This document shows, one piece after another, positions 33,045 to 42,831 of a stretch of 64,000 bases of DNA. The translations under genes were made by a program, and so were the position numbers. The stretch is from contig NZ_CP116619.1 in the NCBI RefSeq assembly GCF_030409055.1, positions 3,449,628 to 3,513,627 on the forward strand. Direction: 5' to 3'. The notes under the pieces are model-generated. The model did no database searches. It saw only the letters and a program-made list of their open reading frames with translations, and had not been told where the DNA came from. Numbering within the stretch: the first letter of the stretch is position 1; the number at the start of each line of letters is the position of its first letter. The stretch comes from Trichocoleus desertorum NBK24. Its GTDB lineage: Bacteria; Cyanobacteriota; Cyanobacteriia; FACHB-46.

Positions 33045-34976
33045 ATGAATTTGTCTCTGTTTGGTTTTGTAGCTCTGGCCCTCCGCTGGCGGCGATTTCA
33101 ATCTGTTTCTGGTACCTATCAAGCTTCTTATGCCCATGATGGTGTTTATACTCAGCAGTTGAGCCACTGGGTCAGATTAGGTCTGGGAATGCTGGGTAGT
33201 TCACTGTTGCTACCTGTGGCAACTCAGCCTGTGGTTGCGGCAGAACGCATCTATGTGTCCTATGGCTCCATTGAGCGCTCCATTGCAGTAGACACCTTAG
33301 AAACTTATGCCAGAAGCGGCACCATCAATGATGACTTAGCTGCCTACGCGCAATATGCTGACCCCAAACAGCTACAAGATCTGCGAAGATTTCTGCTCGT
33401 GCCGATTCAGCTCTCTCCAGTGGCAGTTTCTCAATTTCTCTACACGCCTTCAGGAGAAGCTTTGCTGTCTCGCTTGGGCCAGGTGATCCAAACAGAGGCT
33501 CGTCAACCTGGGTTTTACGCCATTCGCTCGGCTTTAATCTTGGCGGCAGCTCAACCAGAAGGCTTAACTTTACTCAATGTTCTCCGGCAATTTCCGACGG
33601 ATGGCCTGCGGGTGAACTTGGGTCGTAGCTTAGAAATTGCTAGAACCCTAGATGAGTTTGTGGAGCAGACCCAAGAAGCAAGCGCAGCAATTAGCCAGCA
33701 AGCCAAAACAGAAGCCGCATTCGCTCCTGTTATTGATTTTTCGGAATTGCCAGATCTGCGACAACCGGGAGGGTTTAAGTGGGAAAAAACCACGATCACT
33801 TTAAGCGATCGCACCCGCAAAACCATTCAACGGTTTCCTGATCGCCCATCCATTGAAGTTCCCAGAGAGCGGGTATTTCCAGTTGACGTTTACCTACCTG
33901 TGGCAAACGCAACGCAGTCTCAGCAGGGTCAGCTCTACTCAGCGCCACTGATTGTAATTTCTCATGGCCTCGGTTCCGATCGCACAGTCTTTGATTATTT
34001 AGCGAAACATCTCGCTTCCTATGGCTTTGCTGTAGCCTTACCAGAGCACCTAGGGAGTAATGCGGGGCGGTTGCAGGCGCTGTTGAGTGGTAGATCTACC
34101 GATGTAGCTGAATCTTTTGAGTTTGTTGATCGCCCCTTGGATGTTAAGTATTTACTAGATGAACTAGAGCGACGGTCAAAATCAGATCCCTTAATGCGCG
34201 GACGGCTGAACTTACAGCAGGTTGGAGTCGTAGGGCAGTCTTTTGGTGGCTATACAGCTCTTTCCTTAGTCGGGGCAACGCTGAATTTTGAAGAACTCGA
34301 ACAGAACTGCGTGCGAATCAATGAATCTTTGAATCTATCGTTGTTGTTGCAATGTCGGGCGTTGGAATTGGCGGGGCAAGAATACAAGTTACAAGACCCC
34401 CGCATTAAGGCTGCGATCGCAATTAATCCAGTAGACAGTAATCTCTTGGGCGAAGCAGGGTTGAGCCAAATTCAAGTGCCTCTGATGATGGTGACTGCCG
34501 ATGCTGATACAGTGGCACCAGCGCTACCAGAACAGATTCGCCCTTTCACTTGGTTGACAACGCCAGAAAAATATTTGGTGTTGATGAAGGGGGCAACGCA
34601 CTTCTCGGCCATTGGCAATTCTGCCACGAATAGTGAGGTGGTGCCTATTCCCCCTCAAGTGATTGGTGAAGCCCCAACGTTGGTTTACCGCTATGTGCAA
34701 GCCTTAAGCGTGGCTTTTTTCAAAACTCATGTCACCGATCAACAGCAATTCCGACCTTACTTAACTTCTGCCTATGCCGCTGAAATTAGCCGAGAACCCT
34801 TGGAGCTAAATTTGGTGCAGTCTTTCAGTGCGGATCAGCTGACCCAAGCTCTAGATGGCGAAATGACGGAACCTAGAGTGTCGCCAGAGGCTGCTCCTCC
34901 TCCCACACCAACCTCTCCTGATGACCCACTACCCACTCCGGTACCCTTAGAGAACCTCGCCCCCACAACCCCTTAG
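33045..34976 (+). CDS. DUF1400 alpha/beta hydrolase, secreted
   Basis: The 643-residue protein has a hydrophobic export segment (GLGMLGSSLLLPVATQPVVAA, about 46-66), then the DUF1400 domain (about 67-200; ERIYVSYGSIERSIAVDTLETYARSG), then an alpha/beta-hydrolase domain with the nucleophile elbow GVVGQSFGGYTALSL and a late acid/histidine (ADTVAPA, GATHFSAIG). A proline-rich tail ends the protein. This domain pair is typical of cyanobacteria, where the enzymes resemble platelet-activating-factor acetylhydrolase/dienelactone types. The signal is preceded by about 45 residues, so the start (ATG 33045) may be too far upstream. Substrate unknown. Confidence 0.85.
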   Translation: MNLSLFGFVALALRWRRFQSVSGTYQASYAHDGVYTQQLSHWVRLGLGMLGSSLLLPVATQPVVAAERIYVSYGSIERSIAVDTLETYARSGTINDDLAAYAQYADPKQLQDLRRFLLVPIQLSPVAVSQFLYTPSGEALLSRLGQVIQTEARQPGFYAIRSALILAAAQPEGLTLLNVLRQFPTDGLRVNLGRSLEIARTLDEFVEQTQEASAAISQQAKTEAAFAPVIDFSELPDLRQPGGFKWEKTTITLSDRTRKTIQRFPDRPSIEVPRERVFPVDVYLPVANATQSQQGQLYSAPLIVISHGLGSDRTVFDYLAKHLASYGFAVALPEHLGSNAGRLQALLSGRSTDVAESFEFVDRPLDVKYLLDELERRSKSDPLMRGRLNLQQVGVVGQSFGGYTALSLVGATLNFEELEQNCVRINESLNLSLLLQCRALELAGQEYKLQDPRIKAAIAINPVDSNLLGEAGLSQIQVPLMMVTADADTVAPALPEQIRPFTWLTTPEKYLVLMKGATHFSAIGNSATNSEVVPIPPQVIGEAPTLVYRYVQALSVAFFKTHVTDQQQFRPYLTSAYAAEISREPLELNLVQSFSADQLTQALDGEMTEPRVSPEAAPPPTPTSPDDPLPTPVPLENLAPTTP

Positions 34977-35151
34977 CACTTGTAATCCTGAGCCGATTCT
35001 GAGCCAATGTGCCAATCTTGAGTGAGTCATCTAGGGCCAATCATGGATGGATTCTGGGTTGATTAGGGGCGATCGCGCTGTTCAAGATTTGACCAAAGCG
35101 CATACAGTTCTAAAGGAATCAATTTTTTAGCTGTCTTGAGATAATTTATCC

Positions 35152-35937
35152 GTGCCACTGCCTGAGCCTAAGCATCAACAAATTATGGGGGAATTGATTG
35201 CACTGCAAGCCCAAGATAGCCAGTGTAATTTATCCCAATTTAGAAGTATCACTAGTGCCGAGCAGTATCAAAAGCTTTATCGCTTATTGCAGCAATATGT
35301 AGCGCCAAAAAGTGCGGTTTTAGATTGGGGTTGTGGCAATGGTCACTTTTCTTATTTTCTAGCGCACTTCGGTTATCAAGCTTACGGTTATGCCTTTGAA
35401 GACTTTTACTTACGACAAAAGTTAAATCAGTTTGCTTACGAATTTAAGCAAGGCACTCCCACGGATGCGATCGCTATTCCCTACGCAGATCAACAGTTTG
35501 ATGCGGTGGTTTCGGTCGGGGTTTTAGAGCATGTGCGAGAAACCGGGGGGGATGAAACGGCGAGCTTGAAAGAAATTTTTCGCCTACTCAAACCGGGGGG
35601 TTATTTCATTTGCTATCACTTGCCGAATCAATATAGTTGGATCGATCCGATCGCGACGTTAGTTCCTAACAAACACCACCACCTTTATCGTTACACTCGC
35701 ACCTCAATTCAAGAGTTGTGTCAAACAGTAGGATTGGATCTATTGGCAGTGCAGCGCTATGGAGTGTTGCCTCGTAATTTTTGGGGGAACTTACCTAAAA
35801 GTATTCGCACTTCGACAGCGATCGCTCAAGGTTGGAATTTAGCGGACACAACTTTGAGCACTATTTTCTCCCCGTTCTGCCAGAATTATTGGTTTGTGGC
35901 GCAAAAGACAAGCGATCGCCACTCTCCCATCGCGTAG
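35152..35937 (+). CDS. class I SAM-dependent methyltransferase
   Basis: The 261-residue protein has motif I VLDWGCGNGHFSYFLAHFG (about 58-76), an acidic motif-II-like stretch (FDAVVSVGVLEHVRE) and motif III (LLKPGGYFICYHLPNQYSW), the pattern of Methyltransf_11/25 enzymes acting on small molecules or sugars. Start is GTG 35152. There is no membrane segment. It stands between the DUF1400 gene and truB, each with its own intergenic region, so no pathway can be inferred. The N-terminal 50 residues contain an acidic-helix region possibly for substrate recognition. Confidence 0.8.
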   Translation: MPLPEPKHQQIMGELIALQAQDSQCNLSQFRSITSAEQYQKLYRLLQQYVAPKSAVLDWGCGNGHFSYFLAHFGYQAYGYAFEDFYLRQKLNQFAYEFKQGTPTDAIAIPYADQQFDAVVSVGVLEHVRETGGDETASLKEIFRLLKPGGYFICYHLPNQYSWIDPIATLVPNKHHHLYRYTRTSIQELCQTVGLDLLAVQRYGVLPRNFWGNLPKSIRTSTAIAQGWNLADTTLSTIFSPFCQNYWFVAQKTSDRHSPIA

Positions 35938-36019
35938 AGAGACTGACTAGTCTGAATTTGTAATAGGTTGGCTAGCCAACCTATTACCGTACACCACCAT
36001 GAGAGCTTGAACTGAGACT

Positions 36020-36943
36020 GTGCAAGGGTTTTTGAACTTAAACAAACCAGCGGGCATGACCTCCCATGATTGTGTGGCTAAGCTGCGTCGCCTGCTGAAG
36101 CAAAAGCGAGTCGGGCATGGCGGCACCCTTGATCCTGCAGCCACTGGAGTGCTGCCTGTGGCGATCGGACGAGCTACCCGTCTCCTACAATTTTTGCGAT
36201 CGGATAAAGCGTATCGCGCCACCGTGCGGTTGGGAGTCAGGACTGCAACCGATGACCTAGAGGGAGAAACCTTGTCAGCGCAAGCAGTACCAGACTTAAC
36301 CTTGGCAGCGGTGCAAGCAGCTCTACCCCAGTTTCAAGGCAAGTTGCAGCAGATTCCACCTGCTTACAGTGCCGTCCAAGTTGAAGGTCGGCGGCTTTAT
36401 AGCTTAGCTCGCCAGGGAGTACCGATCGAAGTCCAACCCCGCGCTGTTGAAGTGTATGGAATTGAGGTGCTGGATTGGCGATCGGGCGACTTTCCCGAAC
36501 TCGATTTGGCGATCGCTTGTGGCCCCGGCACCTATATCCGAGCGATCGCGCGAGACTTAGGTGAGGTGTTAGGCGTGGGAGGTACGTTAGCAGCCTTGAC
36601 TCGCACCGAAAGTTGTGGCCTCACCTTAGCGAACGGTCTCACCTTTGCCGATTTAGAAGCGCAGTTAGCAGCAGGCACGTTTGAACCGATCGCACCTATA
36701 GATGCCTTGCAACATCTGCCCGTGATTACTCTCTCCCCTGAACGAGCAAGGCGTTGGTGTTGGGGACAACGGGTGTTTCAGCCTTTGGATCAGCAGTTAT
36801 TTCAACCAGTGGCATCGGATGAAACGAGTTTGACAGTGCGGATTCATCACGAAGATGGCCGATTTTTGGGGGTATCCCAGCAGATTCAAGAACCAGATGG
36901 AATCCTCCTCGCGCCTCAGATGGTTCTGGAACCAGATTCGTAA
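36020..36943 (+). CDS. truB: tRNA pseudouridine(55) synthase
   Basis: TruB isomerises U55 in the T-loop of tRNAs. The 307-residue protein begins [22 protein letters not shown] and has the catalytic aspartate in [18 protein letters not shown] (about 33-50), the [24 protein letters not shown] motif and [16 protein letters not shown]. The C-terminal extension (about 230-307) is of the usual cyanobacterial length. Start is GTG 36020. Its last 28 bp (36916-36943) overlap the 3' end of the convergent hypothetical gene. Confidence 0.95.
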   Translation: MQGFLNLNKPAGMTSHDCVAKLRRLLKQKRVGHGGTLDPAATGVLPVAIGRATRLLQFLRSDKAYRATVRLGVRTATDDLEGETLSAQAVPDLTLAAVQAALPQFQGKLQQIPPAYSAVQVEGRRLYSLARQGVPIEVQPRAVEVYGIEVLDWRSGDFPELDLAIACGPGTYIRAIARDLGEVLGVGGTLAALTRTESCGLTLANGLTFADLEAQLAAGTFEPIAPIDALQHLPVITLSPERARRWCWGQRVFQPLDQQLFQPVASDETSLTVRIHHEDGRFLGVSQQIQEPDGILLAPQMVLEPDS

Positions 36944-37269
36944 AGCTCATCTTCTGGCTCATCGGGCAACTCGGTTTGCCAGGTGGAAACCGCACGCAGC
37001 ACCGCCGGAAGTTCACCCTGATCGAGGGGGAACTCCAAAATAGTCTCTTGCAAGCCTAAATAGCCAGATTCGCTAAACGAGATCAGCATCCGTTGGAGGG
37101 CAGGCCAAATTTCGGCTTCGTATTCCCAGTCGCGATCGCGGTTCGCTTTCCCGGCGATCGAGCGTAAGGCCCAGAAATAACTATTCCGCACCATCGACCC
37201 ACCTTTTTTGTAAGGCGGGACATCTTCATGGTGTAGGAACAGAATGTCATCAACGATTTTGGCTCTCAT
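36916..37269 (-). CDS. small hypothetical protein overlapping truB antisense
   Basis: The 117-residue protein has no membrane segment or motif I can name. It starts [20 protein letters not shown], has a central aromatic stretch ([31 protein letters not shown]) and ends in an acidic tail. It looks like a small cytoplasmic, mostly helical protein. Its 3' 28 bp overlap the end of truB on the opposite strand; the frame continues through the overlap to a proper stop, so neither gene appears truncated. Function unknown. Confidence 0.65.
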   Translation of the reverse strand: MRAKIVDDILFLHHEDVPPYKKGGSMVRNSYFWALRSIAGKANRDRDWEYEAEIWPALQRMLISFSESGYLGLQETILEFPLDQGELPAVLRAVSTWQTELPDEPEDELYESGSRTI

Positions 37270-37369
37270 GGTTGTTTCGGGGGCTGATTCTGGGTTAAGA
37301 CGATCCGGAGGGCGAAAAAGCTTCTATCCTCAATTTTAGGAACCGCTGACCCGCCTTTGGAGAACACTC

Positions 37370-39310
37370 ATGCCCTCATCCCAAGTTGCCGCTTACGGTA
37401 CCTGGAAGTCCCCCATCACTTCAGATTTGATTGTTACAGGTACCATTGGCCTCAGTCAGGCAGCTTTGGATGGAGAGGACATCTACTGGCTGGAGCTACG
37501 ACCGACAGAAGCAGGCCGAACCGTACTGGTGCGTCGGACCCCCGATGGCCAAACTGTAGATGTCACCCCTGCTCCGTTTAATGTCCGAACTCGTGTGCAT
37601 GAGTATGGGGGTGGGGCTTACGTCGTTCATAAAGGCACGATTTATTTCTCTCACTTTGCCGACCAACGTCTTTACCACCAAACTCTAGGTGCAGAACCCC
37701 AACCCCTTACCCCCGAAGGCAACTGGCGCTATGCCGATGGCGTAGTAGACGAATCTCGACAGCGCTTCATTTGTGTGCGAGAAGACCACACCGCTGGTGA
37801 GCATGAACCATTGAACGCGATCGCCAGTCTGAGCTTGAACGGCGACCAAGAAGCGCAGATTTTGGTGGCTGGTAATGACTTCTATTCCTCACCCCGTCTC
37901 AGCCCCGATGGTTCGCATTTGGCTTGGTTGACCTGGAACCACCCCAATATGCCTTGGGATGGCACTGGGCTTTGGGTCGCAGCCTTTAATCCTGATGGTT
38001 CTCTAGAGCAACCAGAAAAAGTGGCGGGCGGCATTGCAGAATCAATTTTTCAACCCGAATGGTCTCCCAGCGGCATTCTGCACTTTATCTCCGATCGCAC
38101 CGGATGGTGGAATCTATACCGCTGGCAGCAAGGTCAAGTAGAAGCTTTGTGCGATCGCGCTGCCGAGTTTGGCGAACCGCAGTGGGTGTTTGGTCAATCC
38201 ACTTACGGGTTTGATACGAGTACTGGCAGTGAGCAAATTATCTGCACCTATGTCGAGCAGGGCGTTACCCATCTGGCTCGGCTAGATCCAGCGACTCAAG
38301 AACTCCAGCCAATTGCAATTCCTTATACAGTGGTGCGCGGGTTGCAAGTAGCAGCAGGGCAAGCGGTGTTTTTGACAGGCTCCCCAACTACATCTTTAGC
38401 GATCGCCCGACTCGATTTGGCTACAGGTGAAACCACTGTTTTGCAGCGCGCCAGCCACCTGACGGTTGATCCAAATTATTTGTCAGAACCACAAGCGATC
38501 GAGTTTCCTACCGAGAACGGTTTGACTGCATACGCTTTCTTCTATCCGCCTAAAAACCAAGACTACACCGCACCCAATGGGGAAAAGCCGCCTTTACTAG
38601 TGAAAAGTCATGGTGGCCCTACTGCTGGCACTTCTACGCTTTTAAGCTTGAGTATGCAGTATTGGACGAGCCGAGGCATTGCTGTTTTAGATGTGGATTA
38701 CGGCGGTAGCACTGGATATGGTCGTGCTTATCGGGAGCGGCTCAAAGGCCAGTGGGGCATTGTGGATGTGGATGATTGCGTCAATGGTGCCCGCTACTTA
38801 GCTGAGAAAGGTTTGGTGGATGGCGATCGCTTGGTGATTGATGGGGGAAGCGCGGGCGGCTATACGACGCTTTGTGCTTTGGTGTTTCGAGATGTGTTTA
38901 AGGCAGGCGCGAGCTACTACGGAGTCAGCGATTTAGAAGCGCTAGCCAGAGATACTCACAAGTTTGAATCCCGCTATCTCGATGGATTAATCGGCCCCTA
39001 TCCTGAGCGCCAAGACCTTTATCAAGCGCGATCGCCCGTCCATTTCTGCGATCGCCTTTCCTGCCCTGTGATTTTCTTCCAAGGTTTGGAGGACAAAATT
39101 GTGCCGCCTAGCCAAGCCGAAGCAATGGTAGAAGTGCTGGAATCGAAGGGCTTGCCCGTAGCCTATATTGCGTTTGAAGGCGAACAACATGGTTTCCGCA
39201 AAGCCGAAAATATTAAGCGATCGCTAGATGGCGAACTCTATTTCTACTCGCGTGTATTTGGCTTCGAGTTAGCCGATGCCGTCGAACCCGTCGCGATCGC
39301 CAACCTGTAG
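37370..39310 (+). CDS. S9-family serine peptidase (prolyl oligopeptidase-like)
   Basis: The 646-residue protein combines an N-terminal beta-propeller-like part (about 15-380, with [22 protein letters not shown] repeats) and a C-terminal alpha/beta-hydrolase peptidase domain. The nucleophile S494 lies in GGSAGGY; the acid is in EDKIVPPSQ and the histidine in EGEQHGFRK. This is the dipeptidyl-peptidase/acylaminoacyl-peptidase layout (S9C). No signal peptide, so it probably acts on cytoplasmic peptides. Start is ATG 37370. The ABC ATPase gene follows 60 bp downstream on the same strand. Confidence 0.92.
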   Translation: MPSSQVAAYGTWKSPITSDLIVTGTIGLSQAALDGEDIYWLELRPTEAGRTVLVRRTPDGQTVDVTPAPFNVRTRVHEYGGGAYVVHKGTIYFSHFADQRLYHQTLGAEPQPLTPEGNWRYADGVVDESRQRFICVREDHTAGEHEPLNAIASLSLNGDQEAQILVAGNDFYSSPRLSPDGSHLAWLTWNHPNMPWDGTGLWVAAFNPDGSLEQPEKVAGGIAESIFQPEWSPSGILHFISDRTGWWNLYRWQQGQVEALCDRAAEFGEPQWVFGQSTYGFDTSTGSEQIICTYVEQGVTHLARLDPATQELQPIAIPYTVVRGLQVAAGQAVFLTGSPTTSLAIARLDLATGETTVLQRASHLTVDPNYLSEPQAIEFPTENGLTAYAFFYPPKNQDYTAPNGEKPPLLVKSHGGPTAGTSTLLSLSMQYWTSRGIAVLDVDYGGSTGYGRAYRERLKGQWGIVDVDDCVNGARYLAEKGLVDGDRLVIDGGSAGGYTTLCALVFRDVFKAGASYYGVSDLEALARDTHKFESRYLDGLIGPYPERQDLYQARSPVHFCDRLSCPVIFFQGLEDKIVPPSQAEAMVEVLESKGLPVAYIAFEGEQHGFRKAENIKRSLDGELYFYSRVFGFELADAVEPVAIANL

Positions 39311-39370
39311 CGGTCTAAGGCTTTCATCGGTGCTAGGGTAAAGATTGGTTTCGTTTCGCTTCGCTTATTC

Positions 39371-40222
39371 ATGTCTGCTGCAATCTCCCTGCAAAACGTC
39401 TACAAAACCTATAGCGATCGCCCGGTCGTTCAGGATCTTTCACTCACAATCAAATCAGGGGAGATGTTTGGCTTGCTCGGCCCCAATGGTGCAGGGAAAT
39501 CCACCACGATTCGTATGTTGACGACGCTGACTAAGCCCAGCCAAGGCCAGATCCAAATCGCTGATTTTGATGTGGTGCGGCATGCCGCTCAGGTGAAGCA
39601 ACGCATTGGTGTGGTGTTGCAGCAGACGAGTGTAGATGGCGACCTCACGGTTTGGGAGAACATGGAGTTTCATGGCCGTCTGCACCATATTCCCAATCGG
39701 GTACGTCAAGAACGAATCGATCGCTGGTTAGATTATGTAGAACTGAGCGATCGCCGGAAGGATTTGGTCAAAACCTTGTCAGGAGGGATGAAGCGACGTT
39801 TACAGATTGCCCGCGCCCTGCTGCATGAGCCAGAAATTCTGTTTCTCGACGAACCAACTGTCGGTCTAGATCCCCAAACCCGCCGCCGCCTCTGGGAAAT
39901 CATCCGCGACTTGAATAAGCAGGGCATGACCATGCTGCTCACCACACACTACATGGATGAAGTGGAGTATCTGTGCGACCGCATTGGCGTCATGGATGCG
40001 GGCAAGCTGATTGAGTTGGGGACGCTCTGCGAACTTAAACAGAAATATGGTGAAGGCTTGGTCATGACCCAGAAAGGCGACAAATGGGATTACCAGTTCT
40101 TCCCTGACCTAGAGCAAGCCAACGCCTATCTTGATCAGCAACTAAACAAGACTGGTATGATGGTGCGACCTTCCAACTTAGAAGATATTTTTGTTGAATT
40201 GACAGGACGTAATCTGGATTGA
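39371..40222 (+). CDS. ABC-transporter ATP-binding protein (export, drug/ABC-2 type)
   Basis: The 283-residue ATPase has Walker A GLLGPNGAGKSTTIRML (about 33-49), the signature LSGGMKRRLQIARALL, Walker B ILFLDEPTVGLDP and the H-loop TTHYMDE. The order and the C-terminal extension fit the ABC-2 exporter ATPases of the NatA/DrrA type. No partner permease gene is beside it: the next gene, scpB, overlaps its stop by 4 bp. The membrane subunit must be encoded elsewhere. Start is ATG 39371. Substrate unknown. Confidence 0.88.
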   Translation: MSAAISLQNVYKTYSDRPVVQDLSLTIKSGEMFGLLGPNGAGKSTTIRMLTTLTKPSQGQIQIADFDVVRHAAQVKQRIGVVLQQTSVDGDLTVWENMEFHGRLHHIPNRVRQERIDRWLDYVELSDRRKDLVKTLSGGMKRRLQIARALLHEPEILFLDEPTVGLDPQTRRRLWEIIRDLNKQGMTMLLTTHYMDEVEYLCDRIGVMDAGKLIELGTLCELKQKYGEGLVMTQKGDKWDYQFFPDLEQANAYLDQQLNKTGMMVRPSNLEDIFVELTGRNLD

Positions 40223-40764
40223 GCGATCAACCAACGCTGTGGGAAGAGCCGCCAAAACAGACGGGACTCGCCAGCACCATCGAAGCGATTCTTTACTTAA
40301 AGGCCCAACCGCTGGCGCTCAGTGAGATTGCCAAATATGCAGGCTGCGATCGCGCCACAGCAGAAGAAGGCTTGATCGAACTCATAGCCGATTATGCCCA
40401 CCGCGATAGCGCTTTGGAAGTAGTAGAAACTCCAGAGGGCTACAGCCTGCAACTGCGCCCTGCCTTTCATAAGTTAGTTCAAACCTTGATTCCGGTGGAT
40501 TTGGGGGTGGGGGCTTTACGAACTTTAGCGGCGATTGCCTTGCGTGGCCCGATCGCCCAAGCAGATTTGGTCAACTTGCGCGGCTCCGGTGCCTATCAGC
40601 ATGTACCAGAATTAGTCGAGCAAGGTTTTGTGCGGAAACGACGACAATCCGATGGGCGATCCTATTGGTTACAAGTGACTGAAAAGTTCCATCAGTACTT
40701 CCAGGTAGACAAACTACCGATCGCTTTAGAGCCGCAAAACTCAGAGTCTGCTGATGAAGCGTAA
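40219..40764 (+). CDS. scpB: segregation and condensation protein B
   Basis: ScpB forms dimers that bind ScpA and stabilise the SMC complex. The 181-residue protein shows the two winged-helix domains: IEAILYLKAQPLALSEIAKYAGCD and DYAHRDSALEVVETPEGYSLQLRP, then ALRTLAAIALRGPIAQADLVNLRGSGAYQHVPELVEQGFVRKRR. TTG 40219 overlaps the stop of the ABC ATPase gene, so translation is probably coupled. scpA is 9.4 kb upstream in this window, unusual for bacteria that keep the two together but common in cyanobacteria. Confidence 0.88.
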   Translation: MSDQPTLWEEPPKQTGLASTIEAILYLKAQPLALSEIAKYAGCDRATAEEGLIELIADYAHRDSALEVVETPEGYSLQLRPAFHKLVQTLIPVDLGVGALRTLAAIALRGPIAQADLVNLRGSGAYQHVPELVEQGFVRKRRQSDGRSYWLQVTEKFHQYFQVDKLPIALEPQNSESADEA

Positions 40765-40900
40765 ATTTTGTCGCCCCATGCCAATCTCCTAAATACCCGT
40801 CCCTAGAGGTTCGGAATTTTCACCCTTTTAAGACTAGTCATAGAGATGGGTGGAAGTGTCACAATAGTACAAATAAGCAAGCAAACCCTCTAGCGTCCTT

Positions 40901-41257
40901 ATGGTCTTTAACCCTGAAAGTGCTAAGTTCCTTGGCTCTGACTCCGAAAATGCTCAAGCGAATCCGTTGCTGAAATATCTGCAGCACCAGTCGCCTGAGG
41001 TGCTAGCGCGAGTCGCTAAGTCGGTCAGTCCTGAGGTGAAACAAATCATTTCCCACAACGTTCAGGGTTTGGTGGGAATGTTACCCAGTGAAGGTTTTAA
41101 CGTTCAAATTACGACCGATCGTGATAACCTAGCGGGTCTGCTCGCCTCTGCCATGATGACGGGCTATTTCCTGCGTCAAATGGAGCAACGCATGGAACTA
41201 GAAGGTGTTTTGGCGGGTTCGATGTCACTGTACGAAGACCCAAGCCCCGACGCATAA
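40901..41257 (+). CDS. DUF760 family protein
   Basis: The 118-residue protein matches the DUF760 pattern found in cyanobacteria and plastids: NPLLKYLQHQSPEVLARVAKSVSPEVKQIISHNVQGLVG, then a Leu-rich stretch near LLASAMMTGYFLRQMEQRMELEG. It has no membrane segment and is predicted helical. The plant members are plastid proteins of uncertain role. ATG 40901 is the start. The downstream intergenic region holds a repeat hairpin and it lies convergent with the HtrA gene. Confidence 0.82.
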   Translation: MVFNPESAKFLGSDSENAQANPLLKYLQHQSPEVLARVAKSVSPEVKQIISHNVQGLVGMLPSEGFNVQITTDRDNLAGLLASAMMTGYFLRQMEQRMELEGVLAGSMSLYEDPSPDA

Positions 41258-41304
41258 CCCACACAACCTTTGACTAATTTTTTTAAGATTACAAAACTGA
41301 CCTA

Positions 41305-41385
41305 ACCCCCAACCCCTTCCCTGCGGGGAAAGTGGAGCTAGATTCAAAGTCCCTCGCCTCGTAGGAGAGGGATTTGGGGAGAAGT
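41305..41385 (+). repeat. G/C-rich intergenic repeat with a hairpin (cyanobacterial type)
   Basis: The stretch contains AACCCCTTCCCTGCGGGGA and then CCCTCGCCT (41352-41360), TCGT, and AGGAGAGGG (41363-41371), a stem with one mismatch. Sequences of this kind recur in intergenic DNA of many filamentous cyanobacteria. It sits between the convergent DUF760 and HtrA genes and may also act as a terminator. Confidence 0.5.
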
Positions 41386-41416
41386 CTGGTTTTTACATAA
41401 TTCTTTCAATGACAGC

Positions 41417-42625
41417 TCAGCCCATTTCGTCGGTGGGGAAAGCGCTGGGCTGAACTTGCAGGCGTTGAGATTTGCCGTTGCGGTTAATTTCTAAATTGAG
41501 CTGTGCTCCTACAACACTCGCCTCAACCATCTCCTGCACTTCAGAAGCAGTCCTAACGGGCTTATTATTGATTTTTTGAATCACATCCCCCTGCTGCAAA
41601 CCTGCCTTGCTAGCGGGTGAGCCGTCTAAAACTTTGACAATCAAGACGCCTTGATCCTGCGTCACCTTAATGCCTAACTCGCGATCGCGATTAATTTCCT
41701 CTTTAATTTCGCCTGTTAAGTCAACCATTTGGATGCCCAGGTAGGGATGCTCGGCGCGACCGCTGCGAAATAGCTGCTCGGCAATGCGTTCAGCCGTCTC
41801 GATGGGAATGGCAAAGCCTAGTCCTTGCGCATCAGCCCGAATGGCTGTGTTGATGCCAATGACTTCTCCTTGCTCATTTAGCAAAGGCCCACCAGAGTTG
41901 CCTGGATTAATCGCGGCATCGGTTTGGATAAATTGCACCCGCTTGTTGGGCACTCCCACTTGAGAACTAGAGCGACCAATGGCGCTGATGATGCCAGCGG
42001 TAACGGTGTTATCTAGACCTAAAGGATTGCCGATCGCGATCGCCCATTGTCCTGGTACTAAGGATTGGGACTTCCCCAACTTGACCACAGGCAAGCTAGA
42101 AGCGCTAATTTTGACGACTGCCACATCCGTCACTGGATCAGCTCCAATCACTTTGCCGTTAAAGCTCCGACCATCTTTGAGCGTAACTTTGACGGTGTCA
42201 GCATTGGCGACCACATGGGCATTGGTCATGAGTCGGCCATCAGCACTCAGAATAAAACCCGATCCGGTGCCTCGCTCCATACGTCCTTCTGGCATGGGAG
42301 CACCATTACCAAAAAAGCGTTTGAACATGGGGTTTCTAAACGCCTCCGGCACATTCTCTGCCACGGTTCGCGCCGAATCAATTCGCACCACCGCAGGCCC
42401 AACTCTCTCGACGGCGGCAGCAATAAAGTTAGGGCTGGTGTTGGGAATGGGCAGGGTAGTGGAGCGAGCTTCTAGCTCCTGCACAGGTTGCTGCAAAAAA
42501 GGCACTAGTCCATTGGCCGCAGAGATTCGCTCAACACTGAGGTAGCGGGTACCCCACGCTCCTGCACCACCACCAATGGCTAATAAAGCTAGGTAAATCG
42601 TTAGTTGTTTGAACGACAAACTCAT
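41417..42625 (-). CDS. HtrA/Deg-family serine protease with PDZ domain
   Basis: The protein has an N-terminal membrane helix/signal (LTIYLALLAIGGGAGAWGT), a trypsin-like domain and one PDZ domain (about 300-390). The catalytic triad is intact: histidine in TNAHVVANAD, aspartate in PVTDVAVVKI, serine in NPGNSGGPLLNEQG. This is the HhoA/HhoB/HtrA trio type of cyanobacteria, which degrades misfolded envelope and thylakoid proteins. The open frame starts at ATG 42739, but its first 38 residues are unlike the family; ATG 42625 (MSLSFKQ) directly precedes the membrane helix and is the better start. A C-terminal PDZ binds substrates. Confidence 0.93.
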   Translation of the reverse strand: MSLSFKQLTIYLALLAIGGGAGAWGTRYLSVERISAANGLVPFLQQPVQELEARSTTLPIPNTSPNFIAAAVERVGPAVVRIDSARTVAENVPEAFRNPMFKRFFGNGAPMPEGRMERGTGSGFILSADGRLMTNAHVVANADTVKVTLKDGRSFNGKVIGADPVTDVAVVKISASSLPVVKLGKSQSLVPGQWAIAIGNPLGLDNTVTAGIISAIGRSSSQVGVPNKRVQFIQTDAAINPGNSGGPLLNEQGEVIGINTAIRADAQGLGFAIPIETAERIAEQLFRSGRAEHPYLGIQMVDLTGEIKEEINRDRELGIKVTQDQGVLIVKVLDGSPASKAGLQQGDVIQKINNKPVRTASEVQEMVEASVVGAQLNLEINRNGKSQRLQVQPSAFPTDEMG

Positions 42626-42831
42626 AGTCTCAACACTGATTGGCAGTGACGCAGGAAAATATACTTCTACTGTAATCGATGGGGCTTCTGAGCAGGAGAA
42701 TCCGCTAGAGCTAGACGATCGCTCGCTGTTGCGATTCACTAGAATCAGAAGACAGAAGACAGGATTCAGAGAATAGATGTAGTTCTTCCGACTTCTAACT
42801 TTAACTTCTGGCTCCTAAATTCTCCGCAGAT

